Shown one piece after another: positions 1 to 6,295 of a DNA stretch of 7,176 nucleotides. The position numbers and the translations under genes are program-made. This stretch comes from an uncultured Pseudomonadota bacterium. GTDB taxonomy: Bacteria > Pseudomonadota > Gammaproteobacteria > Burkholderiales > Thiobacillaceae. The notes under the pieces were generated by a model. The model saw nothing but the letters and a program-made list of their open reading frames with translations, did no database searches and was not told the DNA's origin. Location of the stretch: positions 1-7,176 of the forward strand of contig CAIXFP010000507.1 of the NCBI GenBank assembly GCA_903918705.1. The letters run 5' to 3'. Position 1 is the first letter of the stretch, and each line of letters begins with the position of its first letter.

Positions 1-57
1 CAGCCAACATCTGGCCATTTCCGTAGCCACATCAAGTCCAACCAACAAATCCGGCAT
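1..57 (-). CDS. Partial ORF at the left edge, possible IS110-like transposase N-terminus
   Basis: An open frame starts with ATG at 57 and runs off the left edge, giving 19 residues that begin MPDLLVGLDVATEMARCWL. The GLDVA core resembles the first beta strand and catalytic Asp of IS110-family DEDD transposases, which often start with a V-G-I-D-V-A/S pattern. The same frame has a TGA just upstream (near 78), so this is not a continuation of the neighbouring CARF gene. A G-rich run precedes the ATG and could serve as a ribosome binding site. Nineteen residues are too few for a firm call; it could equally be an unrelated gene or chance. If it is an insertion sequence, it would explain why the Card1-like gene just upstream ends early. 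Confidence 0.25.
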   Translation of the reverse strand, partial: MPDLLVGLDVATEMARCWL

Positions 58-83
58 CCACACCCCGCCCCAAAATCAATGCG

Positions 84-950
84 CTATCCCATGCCCTGAA
101 CCAGGCGCGACCTGCGCGGGAATAGATGACGTCGTCCTGCCTTGTCGCGCAGGCCAAGTTCTCCCGAAAGCGCGCTGATGGTTCTGAATACGTGGTGTTC
201 CAGCCAGCCGCCCTTGGCGAAGCCGCGTTCTGCCTCGCTGGCGTAAGTCAGCGTATTGCCCTGAACGGCCAGAATGCCCGCGTCCTGGAAAATCCGTAGC
301 AAGGCGTCGAGGCCACGGCTGTCCTGTTGTTCTGACGACAAAGGGACGCTCAGGTGCTTCTGTTCTTCCGCTTTCTGCCCCAGCCAGTTCAGTTGTGCGA
401 GGGGTTTCTCCAGGCTGCCCACTTGAGTAATCAGGGTGCGCAGTAGATCGTTGTGTCGTTGGCTAGGTTGGGGGCGCGCGACGCCTTCTTCGAGCGTGAA
501 GCCGTATCCGCGCAGATAGTGGCGCAGGCGCAGTTGCCGAGTGAGTGGTTGGCGACGCGCTTCCTTGCCCAGCCAGATGACTTCATCGGTATCGACATCC
601 ACATAAAACACTGCCCATCCCGCAGCCAGGGCAACCGATTGCGCGGCCAGGGCCATCAGCTTGGTGCCGCCGGTGACGTTGAGCGCAATGGCTTGGCCTT
701 CCCGCGTACCCGCCACTTCGAGCAAGGCGTTTTCTAGTTTGGCGAAATCATGTTCATCCTCCAGCGCGACGCGGGTCGTCTTGACGCCGGCTTCATGCAG
801 CACGGTCTCCAGCGCCTCGGCACGCGCCTGCATCTTGCCGGAGACCATGAGCACGGCCTCGGCGGGCTTCAATGCGGGGTCAAGCGCAGGCAGCAGGCTG
901 GGCGCGGCCTGGTCGGAAACCAGTAGGATATGAACGGTGACTGTTGTCAT
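84..950 (-). CDS. Card1/Can2-like (DUF1887-type) CARF protein, truncated before the nuclease active site
   Basis: Family members bind cyclic oligoadenylate from Cas10 through a CARF domain, which activates a PD-(D/E)XK nuclease. Numbering from the ATG at 956, residues 7-150 form the CARF domain: a first strand (HILLVSD, 9-15), VSGKM at 38-42, and the diagnostic NVTGGTKLMALAA at 93-105. A linker or winged-helix-like region follows (about 160-245), then GGWLEHHVF at 249-257, which opens the family's nuclease domain. The protein stops at residue 290, so the expected E-L-D and E-C-K catalytic motifs are missing (complete homologues are around 370 aa). After about residue 272 the codons stop looking coding, whereas the neighbouring frame is GC3-rich and reads QDDVIYSRAG, suggesting a frameshift near 135-143. 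The ATG at 956 overlaps the upstream stop (ATGA), but GGGGGA lies 7 bases before the ATG at 950, so 950 is preferred (288 aa). The family call is firm; whether the product functions is doubtful. Confidence 0.8.
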   Translation of the reverse strand: MTTVTVHILLVSDQAAPSLLPALDPALKPAEAVLMVSGKMQARAEALETVLHEAGVKTTRVALEDEHDFAKLENALLEVAGTREGQAIALNVTGGTKLMALAAQSVALAAGWAVFYVDVDTDEVIWLGKEARRQPLTRQLRLRHYLRGYGFTLEEGVARPQPSQRHNDLLRTLITQVGSLEKPLAQLNWLGQKAEEQKHLSVPLSSEQQDSRGLDALLRIFQDAGILAVQGNTLTYASEAERGFAKGGWLEHHVFRTISALSGELGLRDKAGRRHLFPRRSRLVQGMG

Positions 951-952
951 GG

Positions 953-2323
953 TCATTCCCCCAGCAACCCCGCCGTGCCTTCCAGCGTCAGCGCTGGAAT
1001 GTCGGGCAGCGAACCGCCGAGGATGCCGCTCATTTCGCCGTACATACCGACGGTGTTGGTGATGACGCGCTCGATTTGTTTTTCCCGGTCTTTCCAGATT
1101 TTTTCCATCGCCCGGCGTTCGCGCGCGAGTTGCTCTTGCAGGGCGGTGAAGGCCTCGACAATGCCAGTGACTTTCTGGCGAAAGGGGTCGCCGGCCAGAT
1201 AGCGGTAGAGGATGTCCATCTTTTCGTGCTTGCCTTCACTGGCGGTGTGAGCGAAAGCAACTTGCAGGAGTTGGTCGCGCAGGGCAACGGCCAGCGCCGG
1301 CCAGGCGCGGCGGCTGGCGATCCAGACGCCATCTTGCAAGCCGAATTCGTGCATGCCGTCGGGCAGGGTGCTGGTCACCAGCACGGCGAGGTTGCCGTTG
1401 ACAGCGCGGGTGTCGTCCTTGAGCTTGGGCAGCCAGGCGGCGGACCAGTGCTTGGTGTTCTTGGTCTCCCAGACGATACGGCCACAGGGTTGGCCCTGGC
1501 CGTTCTTCACCTCCTGGATCAGGTCGGCGCCGCTGACGCCCTTGGGCACCGGGGCGATTTCGTCGTGCGGGAATTGCTGGGCCAGGGCGGCCTGGATGTC
1601 GAGTTCGAGCACTTCGCCCTGCAGTTCCTGGGAGCCTTGCTGGCTTTTGCGCTGAAGGTCGTCGATGACTTTTTTCATGTCCTCGATCTGCTTGTCGCGC
1701 TCTGCCAGCTTGAGGGACTGCTCGTCGCCGATGAGCTGGCGCAGGCGCTTTTCGTCTTCCGCGCGGGCGCTGGCGAGGCGGCGTTCCAGCTCCAGGTCGA
1801 GTTCCTGCTGTTTCTGTTTGAGTTCGGCGCTTTCGCGGGCGAGTTCGAGTTCGCGTTTCTGGGCTTGCTGGGTTCTCGCTTGCTCTTCGACGAGTTGTTG
1901 TTTGATCTGGTCAAGCTCCAGCGTGGTTTGCTGGCGGGTGCGCGCTTCGGCCTGGGCGATCAAGGTTTTGGCCCTGGCGTCAGATTCGACGCGCAGTATT
2001 TCTTCCACTTCCAGTTGGGTGCGCTCGACCAGGGTGCGGCTTTGCTCTTCCAGTTCCAGGGCGCGGCGTTTCAACGCCAGTTCGCGCGTCTCGGATTCGC
2101 GGGCAGAGCGGGTCTGATCGGCGAGTCGCAGGTTGAGGGCGTCGAGTTGAAGTTGCTGCTCGCCACGGGTGCGGGTTTCGGCGGCCTGGGTGGCGGCTTT
2201 CAGGCTGGCTTCGTGTTCGGCGCGCAGGCGGGCTTCAAGCTGGCTGGAGAGTTGTGCAGTGAGCGCTTCCGAAAGCGGGATGGCGTGGCCGCAATTAGGG
2301 CAGGTGAGGGTGGTGTCGGTCAT
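953..2323 (-). CDS. DUF2130 family protein: coiled coil with PD-(D/E)XK-like nuclease core
   Basis: The 456-aa product begins with a short zinc-ribbon-like CPNCGH (C8, C11, H13). A long Gln/Glu/Arg-rich coiled coil follows at about 25-230. Residues 236-350 form the conserved DUF2130 core: GEVLELDIQAALAQQFP, then GADLIQ with D267, then IVWETKNTKHW with E286 and K288. This D...ExK layout fits a restriction-endonuclease fold. A second helical, charged segment lies at about 385-425. The frame is open further upstream to 2539, but that part overlaps the NE0113-family gene and has no domain. The ATG at 2323 directly precedes the zinc-ribbon motif and lies 13 bases after that gene's stop. No strong ribosome binding site is visible, which suggests translational coupling. 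The stop at 955-953 abuts or overlaps the Card1-like start. DUF2130 function is not established; a nuclease role in CRISPR immunity here is inferred from motif and context. Confidence 0.85.
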   Translation of the reverse strand: MTDTTLTCPNCGHAIPLSEALTAQLSSQLEARLRAEHEASLKAATQAAETRTRGEQQLQLDALNLRLADQTRSARESETRELALKRRALELEEQSRTLVERTQLEVEEILRVESDARAKTLIAQAEARTRQQTTLELDQIKQQLVEEQARTQQAQKRELELARESAELKQKQQELDLELERRLASARAEDEKRLRQLIGDEQSLKLAERDKQIEDMKKVIDDLQRKSQQGSQELQGEVLELDIQAALAQQFPHDEIAPVPKGVSGADLIQEVKNGQGQPCGRIVWETKNTKHWSAAWLPKLKDDTRAVNGNLAVLVTSTLPDGMHEFGLQDGVWIASRRAWPALAVALRDQLLQVAFAHTASEGKHEKMDILYRYLAGDPFRQKVTGIVEAFTALQEQLARERRAMEKIWKDREKQIERVITNTVGMYGEMSGILGGSLPDIPALTLEGTAGLLGE

Positions 2324-2336
2324 GATGGTTTTCAGG

Positions 2337-3476
2337 TCAAAGGGAGCCGAAGCGGATGGCCTCGGGTGCCAGGGCCAGGCGATAGCGGCGCGGGCGGGTG
2401 TGGCCATCGTCGATGAGATAGGGCGTGGCGGCGGGGCCGAGTTCACGTTTGAGGGTGGCGCGCAGACGCGAGAGATGCTGTGAGAAATAGTCATCGCCGA
2501 CGCCATTGCGCAGGGCCACCTCCACGCTGTCCGGGACATGCAGGCTGCCGCAGGCAGCGATGATGTCGTCCAGGCACTGACGCGACCATTCCTCGTCGCA
2601 CTCCATTTTCAGCGGCGCGCGCAAAGGCGCGGCGCCCATCCTCGCGCGATGCGCGAACATGGCGAGCAAGGCGAATTGCGCCGGGGCCAGGGTGATCACT
2701 TTTCCGGCCGCTTCAATCCGGTGACTGGCCTGGTCCAGCGCCAGCGTTGCGGGGCCGAGTGCATCGCGCGCCGCTTCCACGGTAGCGCGGAAACTGGCCC
2801 GCCCGGTAAGCAAAGCGTCAGGAAGGCCGTGGCGCAGGCTGACGAAAGGTATCTCCGCCAGTTCCACCCTGGCATGGCGCGCATCCAGGGTGGACCCCTT
2901 TTCACCCCGCTCCGGGTGGATGGGGTGGTCGTAGGGCGTGGGGTAATAGAAATCCCGGTTGGTTTCATAGGGCGCGGAAACCAGCACATGCGAGAGCCGG
3001 TCTTGCGGACGTCCATACAGCGATAGGGCGTAGCCCAGGTAATAGCCCATGGTCTTGCGCCCGCCGGCGATGGAGACGTGCAGTTCACTATCCGGGGTTT
3101 CGGTCAGGCGGCGCACGGTTTCGGTGATGAAGTCGGCAGCCAGCGTGTTCTGTTCCGGGGTACGAATGTCGTCGAGTGCGTGGCCAGCGGCGTCAGTCAG
3201 GATGTGAATGTTTTCCACCGGGAAGCCGATGGCTGGCAGCCGGTAGTCGGCGCACAGCCGATGAAACCAGCCCTCCGGCAACAGCAGGTTGAGCCGCGCG
3301 TTTTCCGCGCCGGTGGCCGTGGTGATGAGGTGGATTTCATCAGGAACCCAGGGCGACTCCATGCGGCAGGCCAGTGCGTAGAGAGTTTCGGTGACGACCT
3401 GCGGCGTGAGGCCGGTAACGGCGAGCAGGATGCGGCGGGGGGCGGGAGCGGTTTGGGTTGAGTTCATGGTGGCCAT
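2337..3476 (-). CDS. NE0113-family CRISPR-associated CARF protein with C-terminal winged-helix domain
   Basis: The 379-aa protein starts with the NE0113/TIGR02584 signature: RRILLAVTGLTPQVVTETLYALA at 14-36 in outline (strand, T-G-L-x-P-Q-V-V-T-E-T-L loop, helix). A second CARF motif, SIAGGRKTMGYYLGYALSLYG, spans 135-155, followed by LSHVLV at 161-166. Databases sometimes label this family a ring nuclease/Csm6-like protein, meaning a sensor and possible degrader of cyclic oligoadenylate. From about 225 to 379 there is an extra domain resembling the OmpR-type winged helix: VITLAPAQFALLAMF at 260-274, YFSQHLSRLRATLKRELG at 330-347, and RRYRLAL at 363-369. No HEPN R-x4-6-H pair stands out. A second in-frame ATG lies at 3467; neither start has a strong ribosome binding site. 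The gene begins 6 bases after the cas6 stop, so the two are almost certainly co-transcribed. The CARF call is strong; DNA binding by the C-terminal part is inferred. Confidence 0.85.
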   Translation of the reverse strand: MATMNSTQTAPAPRRILLAVTGLTPQVVTETLYALACRMESPWVPDEIHLITTATGAENARLNLLLPEGWFHRLCADYRLPAIGFPVENIHILTDAAGHALDDIRTPEQNTLAADFITETVRRLTETPDSELHVSIAGGRKTMGYYLGYALSLYGRPQDRLSHVLVSAPYETNRDFYYPTPYDHPIHPERGEKGSTLDARHARVELAEIPFVSLRHGLPDALLTGRASFRATVEAARDALGPATLALDQASHRIEAAGKVITLAPAQFALLAMFAHRARMGAAPLRAPLKMECDEEWSRQCLDDIIAACGSLHVPDSVEVALRNGVGDDYFSQHLSRLRATLKRELGPAATPYLIDDGHTRPRRYRLALAPEAIRFGSL

Positions 3477-3482
3477 TCTCGT

Positions 3483-4445
3483 TCAGGCTGCCTGGTTGGC
3501 AGCTACTCGCAAGCTTGCGGTAGGTGCGTCAATGATCCGAAACCGCCCCAACCCCATCGTCGCGCCGCTTCCCGCGTGGGCGAACTGGCCCAGCCAGAGA
3601 TAGGGCCAGAATGGTGAGAGGTCCGCATCCACCAGCGTCAGCCGCCCCACCACACCGCCCATTTGCATGGCCGCCTGCTGGCGCTTCGAGTAGCGGCTGT
3701 GCTCCACCCATTCCAACTTGGCCTTGGCCACCACCTGCCGAGCTGCTTCATTCAAGGCTCGGAAATCGGTATCCAGCGGCGTGTCAGTGTGGAAGTAGGT
3801 CAGCATGGAAATCCGCCGCAGCAGGTTGCCGAACAGATCGGCGAATATGAAATCGCGCGGGCCGACATGGCGCCCCTCGCGCTTCACCCGCAGCGGGGTG
3901 AGGATTTCCAGGCTGCATTCGGTGGACGTGGGCGGGACGCCGGGTGTATGCACTGGCAAGGCTTCGAGTTTTTGACCCGGCGCGAATATGCTGCGCCAGT
4001 CGTGGCCTTCGATGGAAACCGCCTGCTCCACCGCAACCAGTTCCAAGACATTACCGGAAACGCCACGCGGTCCTGCGGCGGCCTGGGTCAATGCGTGGAT
4101 GAACACCGGCAGATGGCGATTGGCCTGGCCAATGAGGGTGAAATCCAGGCGCAGCGGTTCCGCTTCATCGGTATCCAGCACGAAAGGATGCGGCGCGTTT
4201 TCGTATTTACGCATCTTTTCTGCGCCAACATGCGGCGGCGTATCCCAGAAATACGGATACAGGCAGGAGCGATACAGCAGGCAATCGCCACATTGCGGTT
4301 GCCGTGTCACGCACACGCTACGTTTCAGCGCGTGGCCCAGCGCTCCGCGCCAGACATTGCCGGGGAAGTCGGAAAAACGCGGTGCGGCTTCGCTGGCGAA
4401 GAGGGCGCGATAGCGGCCGATGGGTAGAACGGGGCTTGGATGCAT
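3483..4445 (-). CDS. cas6: Cas6-type CRISPR pre-crRNA processing endoribonuclease (RAMP)
   Basis: Cas6 cleaves precursor CRISPR RNA within the repeats to make mature guides. The 320-aa product has the features of the CRISPR_Cas6 (PF10040-type) group. FPGNVWRGALGHAL at 27-40 is the N-terminal helix signature. A cysteine cluster (C45, C52, C55, C61), ending in CLYPYFWD, is typical of this subgroup and probably structural. WVEHSRYSKRQQ at 246-257 with MGGVVGRL at 262-269 matches the family's W...RYS.RQ...GG..G pattern. The C-terminal glycine-rich RNA-binding loop is AGSGATMGLGRFRI at 291-304. The frame is open back to 4532, but the ATG at 4445 is chosen because GGGAAGG lies just upstream and the family alignment begins there. 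It is the first gene of a tight minus-strand cluster with three further genes. The catalytic residues cannot be fixed by eye. Confidence 0.88.
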   Translation of the reverse strand: MHPSPVLPIGRYRALFASEAAPRFSDFPGNVWRGALGHALKRSVCVTRQPQCGDCLLYRSCLYPYFWDTPPHVGAEKMRKYENAPHPFVLDTDEAEPLRLDFTLIGQANRHLPVFIHALTQAAAGPRGVSGNVLELVAVEQAVSIEGHDWRSIFAPGQKLEALPVHTPGVPPTSTECSLEILTPLRVKREGRHVGPRDFIFADLFGNLLRRISMLTYFHTDTPLDTDFRALNEAARQVVAKAKLEWVEHSRYSKRQQAAMQMGGVVGRLTLVDADLSPFWPYLWLGQFAHAGSGATMGLGRFRIIDAPTASLRVAANQAA

Positions 4446-4636
4446 AACCTTCCCTGAATATGGGTGGAAGTGTAGTACGTATTGGCCCTGACCCGGATGA
4501 GTCAGGAAAACGGCGCTGCTGCCATCCTCCACCGCCTTTTGCCCCGCCTGCTACCCCACAAGCTTGTTGGCGCCGCCAGTCGCGACAACCGCACCTAAAG
4601 TGCAGCCCATACACCACTCGCCGCAGGGAACACCGC
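4446..4636. promoter_or_regulatory. Divergent intergenic region, presumed to hold both operon promoters
   Basis: These 191 bases separate the start of cas6 (minus) from the first small-protein gene (plus). Both clusters are otherwise tightly packed, so each must be driven from here or from read-through across it. I could not identify a convincing -35/-10 pair in either direction: CTGACT and TACACT on the minus strand are 25 bases apart, which is too far. The functional sites visible are a GGGAAGG ribosome binding site before cas6, AGGGAA before the ATG at 4637, and one inverted repeat (listed separately). No CRISPR repeat or tRNA is seen. Confidence 0.45.
4487..4506. repeat. Perfect 6-base inverted repeat (CCTGAC / GTCAGG) with 8-base loop
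   Basis: CCTGAC at 4487-4492 is the exact reverse complement of GTCAGG at 4501-4506, and four A residues follow the right arm. It lies about 40 bases upstream of the cas6 start in the divergent promoter region. An operator for a dimeric regulator is one reading, for example for the winged-helix domain of the NE0113-family protein. A hairpin is another. Arms of this length also arise by chance, so this is a weak call. Confidence 0.3.
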
Positions 4637-4816
4637 ATGAACGACAACGCCAGCAGCTTCACCTACCGCAAAGGGGATGCGGAATTCACGGCTCCGGCCC
4701 CCTCCCAGTCCGCTTGGGACATCATCCTCGCCGTGCTGGCTGGTGCCGCCATCGCACTGGCCGGCTGCTACTCCGGTCAGTCCTTCCAAAACCACGACCA
4801 AGGAGACTCGGAATGA
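4637..4816 (+). CDS. Small single-pass membrane protein, unknown function
   Basis: The 59-aa product is not recognised. It has a hydrophilic N-terminus (1-26), one hydrophobic segment at about 27-43 (WDIILAVLAGAAIALAG), and a short polar acidic tail (44-59) rich in Q, N, D and S. LAGC at 41-44 looks like a lipobox, but the 26-residue acidic stretch before the hydrophobic core is atypical of a lipoprotein signal, so a plain transmembrane anchor is more likely. AGGGAA lies 6 bases upstream of the ATG. It is the first gene of the plus-strand cluster and overlaps the next by 4 bases (ATGA), which argues that both are truly translated. Its place at the head of cas2-cas1 suggests a CRISPR-linked role, but nothing in the sequence defines one. 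Confidence 0.6.
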   Translation: MNDNASSFTYRKGDAEFTAPAPSQSAWDIILAVLAGAAIALAGCYSGQSFQNHDQGDSE

Positions 4817-5010
4817 GCGTCCCCATCCTCGCGGCCCCCGCCACGGCCACCTTCCTGAGCACCGAGCTCAGCGCCGGAGCCGGCGGCGTCACCCTCGCCC
4901 TGGAAGTGGCCGGTGTATCCGCCGCAGCCACCACCGCCCTGGCAGCGGTCGCCATCGTCGGCACCATAGCCCTCGTCGGCGGGCTTGCCTACCTCGCGTT
5001 CAAGGACTGA
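4813..5010 (+). CDS. Small Ala/Gly-rich hydrophobic membrane protein, unknown function
   Basis: The 65-aa product is dominated by Ala, Gly, Val and Leu. A strong transmembrane helix lies at about 39-62 (TTALAAVAIVGTIALVGG within it), and a weaker hydrophobic, possibly amphipathic stretch at about 20-37. It ends in a short charged tail, AFKD. AGGAGA lies 6-7 bases before the ATG, a strong ribosome binding site. The start overlaps the stop of the 59-aa gene (ATGA), and cas2 begins 13 bases after its stop. The composition resembles small pore-forming or phage-coat-like peptides, but no family is recognised. It could act with the 59-aa protein as a membrane pair; this is inference from coupling alone. 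Confidence 0.6.
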   Translation: MSVPILAAPATATFLSTELSAGAGGVTLALEVAGVSAAATTALAAVAIVGTIALVGGLAYLAFKD

Positions 5011-5023
5011 CTCCTCACGCGCC

Positions 5024-5308
5024 ATGAGCAACCGCCGCCTCTACCTCGCCGCCTACGATGTCGCCCACCCGCGCCGGCTACGGCTGTCGCTGGAACTGAT
5101 CAAGGGTTACGCCACCGGCGGCCAGAAATCCGCCTACGAATGCTGGCTCTCCGAAGGTGAAAAGACCGCCCTGCTGCACGATATGGCCCTGGTGCTGGAA
5201 GAAGCGGAAGACAGTTTCCTGCTCATCGGCCTAGACCCACGCTCCCACGTCGAAACCCTGGGCCAGGCGGAAACCCCGGCCGACCCGGACCTGTTCTACA
5301 TCCACTGA
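5024..5308 (+). CDS. cas2: CRISPR-associated protein Cas2
   Basis: Cas2 dimers bridge two Cas1 dimers in the spacer-integration complex. The 94-aa length is standard for the family. The first beta strand reads RLYLAAYDVAHPRRL (5-19), with D12 at the conserved metal-site position and the usual basic residues after it. It is followed by helix LELIKGYATGGQKSAYECWL (23-42), matching the family's YG-x-x-x-Q-x-S-v-f-E segment, and a later strand SFLLIGLD (64-71). The frame is open back to 4985, but the ATG at 5024 fits the family start; the extension would overlap the preceding gene. No good ribosome binding site is seen, so coupling to the upstream gene is likely. The stop lies 9 bases before cas1. 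Confidence 0.88.
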   Translation: MSNRRLYLAAYDVAHPRRLRLSLELIKGYATGGQKSAYECWLSEGEKTALLHDMALVLEEAEDSFLLIGLDPRSHVETLGQAETPADPDLFYIH

Positions 5309-5317
5309 GGTGCCGCC

Positions 5318-6295
5318 ATGTCCACCCTAATCCTCGACCGGTCCGACCTGGAAATCCGCCTCGATGGTGAAGCCCTCGCCCTCTATGAGCCGGCCGGTCG
5401 GCGCGGCACGGTGCCTATGAAGCTGCTTGATCGCGTGGTCATGCAAGGCGGCATCAAGCTCGATGCCGGCGTCCTCACCAAGCTGGCGGAAGCGGGGGTG
5501 TCCACGCTGCTGCTCTCCAAACGCCACAGCAAACGGGTCGCCATCGTCCTCGGCCTCGCCCACAACGATGCCGGCATTCGACTGGCGCAAAGCAGTCGCG
5601 TGTTCGACCTGAACTGGTGCACCGCCTGGGCAAAGCGTCAAGTCAGCGCCAAGACCCGCGCGCAAATCCGCTTGCTGCAAAGTGCCCTGGAAAGCCGCCC
5701 GGGGTGCCGTAAGCCGCTCACCGATGCACTTGGCAGCCTGCATGCAGTGCAAGACAACCTCGCTCATGCACAAATCGAAATTGCCAGCTTGCGTGGACTT
5801 GAAGGCGCAGCCGCGCGCGCCTACTTCCAGGGTTTGGCCGCTCTTTTTCCCCCGTCGCTCGAATTCAGTGGCCGCAACCGCCGCCCGCCACGCGACCCGG
5901 TCAACGCCTGTCTCTCTCTCGGCTACACCCTGCTCCACTTCGACGCCGTGCGCGCCTGCCACATGGCTGGGCTCGATCCCCTGCTCGGGTTCTATCACCG
6001 CCCCAGCTTTGGACGCGAGTCGCTCGCCTCCGACCTCATCGAACCCCTGCGTCCGCACCTCGACCGCCAAATTTGGCACCTGTTTCGTGACCGCACCCTG
6101 CGTGAAGACCACTTCAGCCAGGACAAAAGTGCCTGCCTGCTCGGCAAAGCCGGGCGCGCCGCCTTCTATCAGGATTACGAAACCCACGCCGCCGCCACTC
6201 GACGCCTGCTTCTGCGCCAGTGCCGCATCCTCGCCAGACATCTCAAAGCCGAAGGCGACCCTCTGCTGTCCGATGACGAAGAGGAATCCTTCTGA
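5318..6295 (+). CDS. cas1: CRISPR-associated endonuclease Cas1 (active-site residues present)
   Basis: Cas1 is the integrase that inserts new spacers into the CRISPR array. The 325-aa protein has the N-terminal beta-sandwich (1-90, with VPMKLLDRVVMQGG at 32-45 and GVSTLLLSKR at 60-69) and the helical catalytic domain. Expected metal ligands are present: E162 in LRGLEGAAARAYF, H227 in GFYHRP, and D239/E242 in SDLIEPLRP. DPVNACLSLGYTLL at 193-206 is the family's D-P-x-N-x-x-L-x-x-G-Y segment. GAGG lies about 7 bases before the ATG. The stop shares one base with the start of the second Cas1-like gene (TGATG), implying coupled synthesis. There is no fused reverse transcriptase or Cas4. The closest subtype was not determined. 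Confidence 0.93.
   Translation: MSTLILDRSDLEIRLDGEALALYEPAGRRGTVPMKLLDRVVMQGGIKLDAGVLTKLAEAGVSTLLLSKRHSKRVAIVLGLAHNDAGIRLAQSSRVFDLNWCTAWAKRQVSAKTRAQIRLLQSALESRPGCRKPLTDALGSLHAVQDNLAHAQIEIASLRGLEGAAARAYFQGLAALFPPSLEFSGRNRRPPRDPVNACLSLGYTLLHFDAVRACHMAGLDPLLGFYHRPSFGRESLASDLIEPLRPHLDRQIWHLFRDRTLREDHFSQDKSACLLGKAGRAAFYQDYETHAAATRRLLLRQCRILARHLKAEGDPLLSDDEEESF

Noticed and set aside
944..2416. A 490-codon open frame on the plus strand
   Set aside because: It is exactly antisense to the DUF2130 coiled coil; the Phe/Leu/Gly-rich product mirrors Gln/Glu/Arg-rich codons on the real strand and shows no domain.
2324..2539. N-terminal extension of the DUF2130 frame
   Set aside because: It overlaps the NE0113-family winged-helix coding region on the same strand, its composition is Pro/Ala/Ser-rich without a domain, and the family begins at the zinc-ribbon motif after the ATG at 2323.
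4446..4532. N-terminal extension of cas6
   Set aside because: The added 29 residues match nothing in the family, and a good ribosome binding site precedes the ATG at 4445.
4446..4636. CRISPR array or leader in the intergenic region
   Set aside because: No repeated unit of 20-40 bases is present here or elsewhere in the window.
4757..4768. Lipobox (LAGC) in the 59-aa protein
   Set aside because: The motif fits, but a 26-residue acidic N-terminus before the hydrophobic core is unlike a lipoprotein signal peptide; kept only as a note in the gene entry.
4677..5027. A 116-codon Arg/Pro/His-rich frame on the plus strand
   Set aside because: It is a frame-shifted shadow of the two small membrane-protein genes, which have ribosome binding sites and coupled start/stop codons.
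5327..6241. A 304-codon open frame on the minus strand
   Set aside because: It is antisense to cas1, which has clear catalytic motifs; the minus product has no recognisable family.
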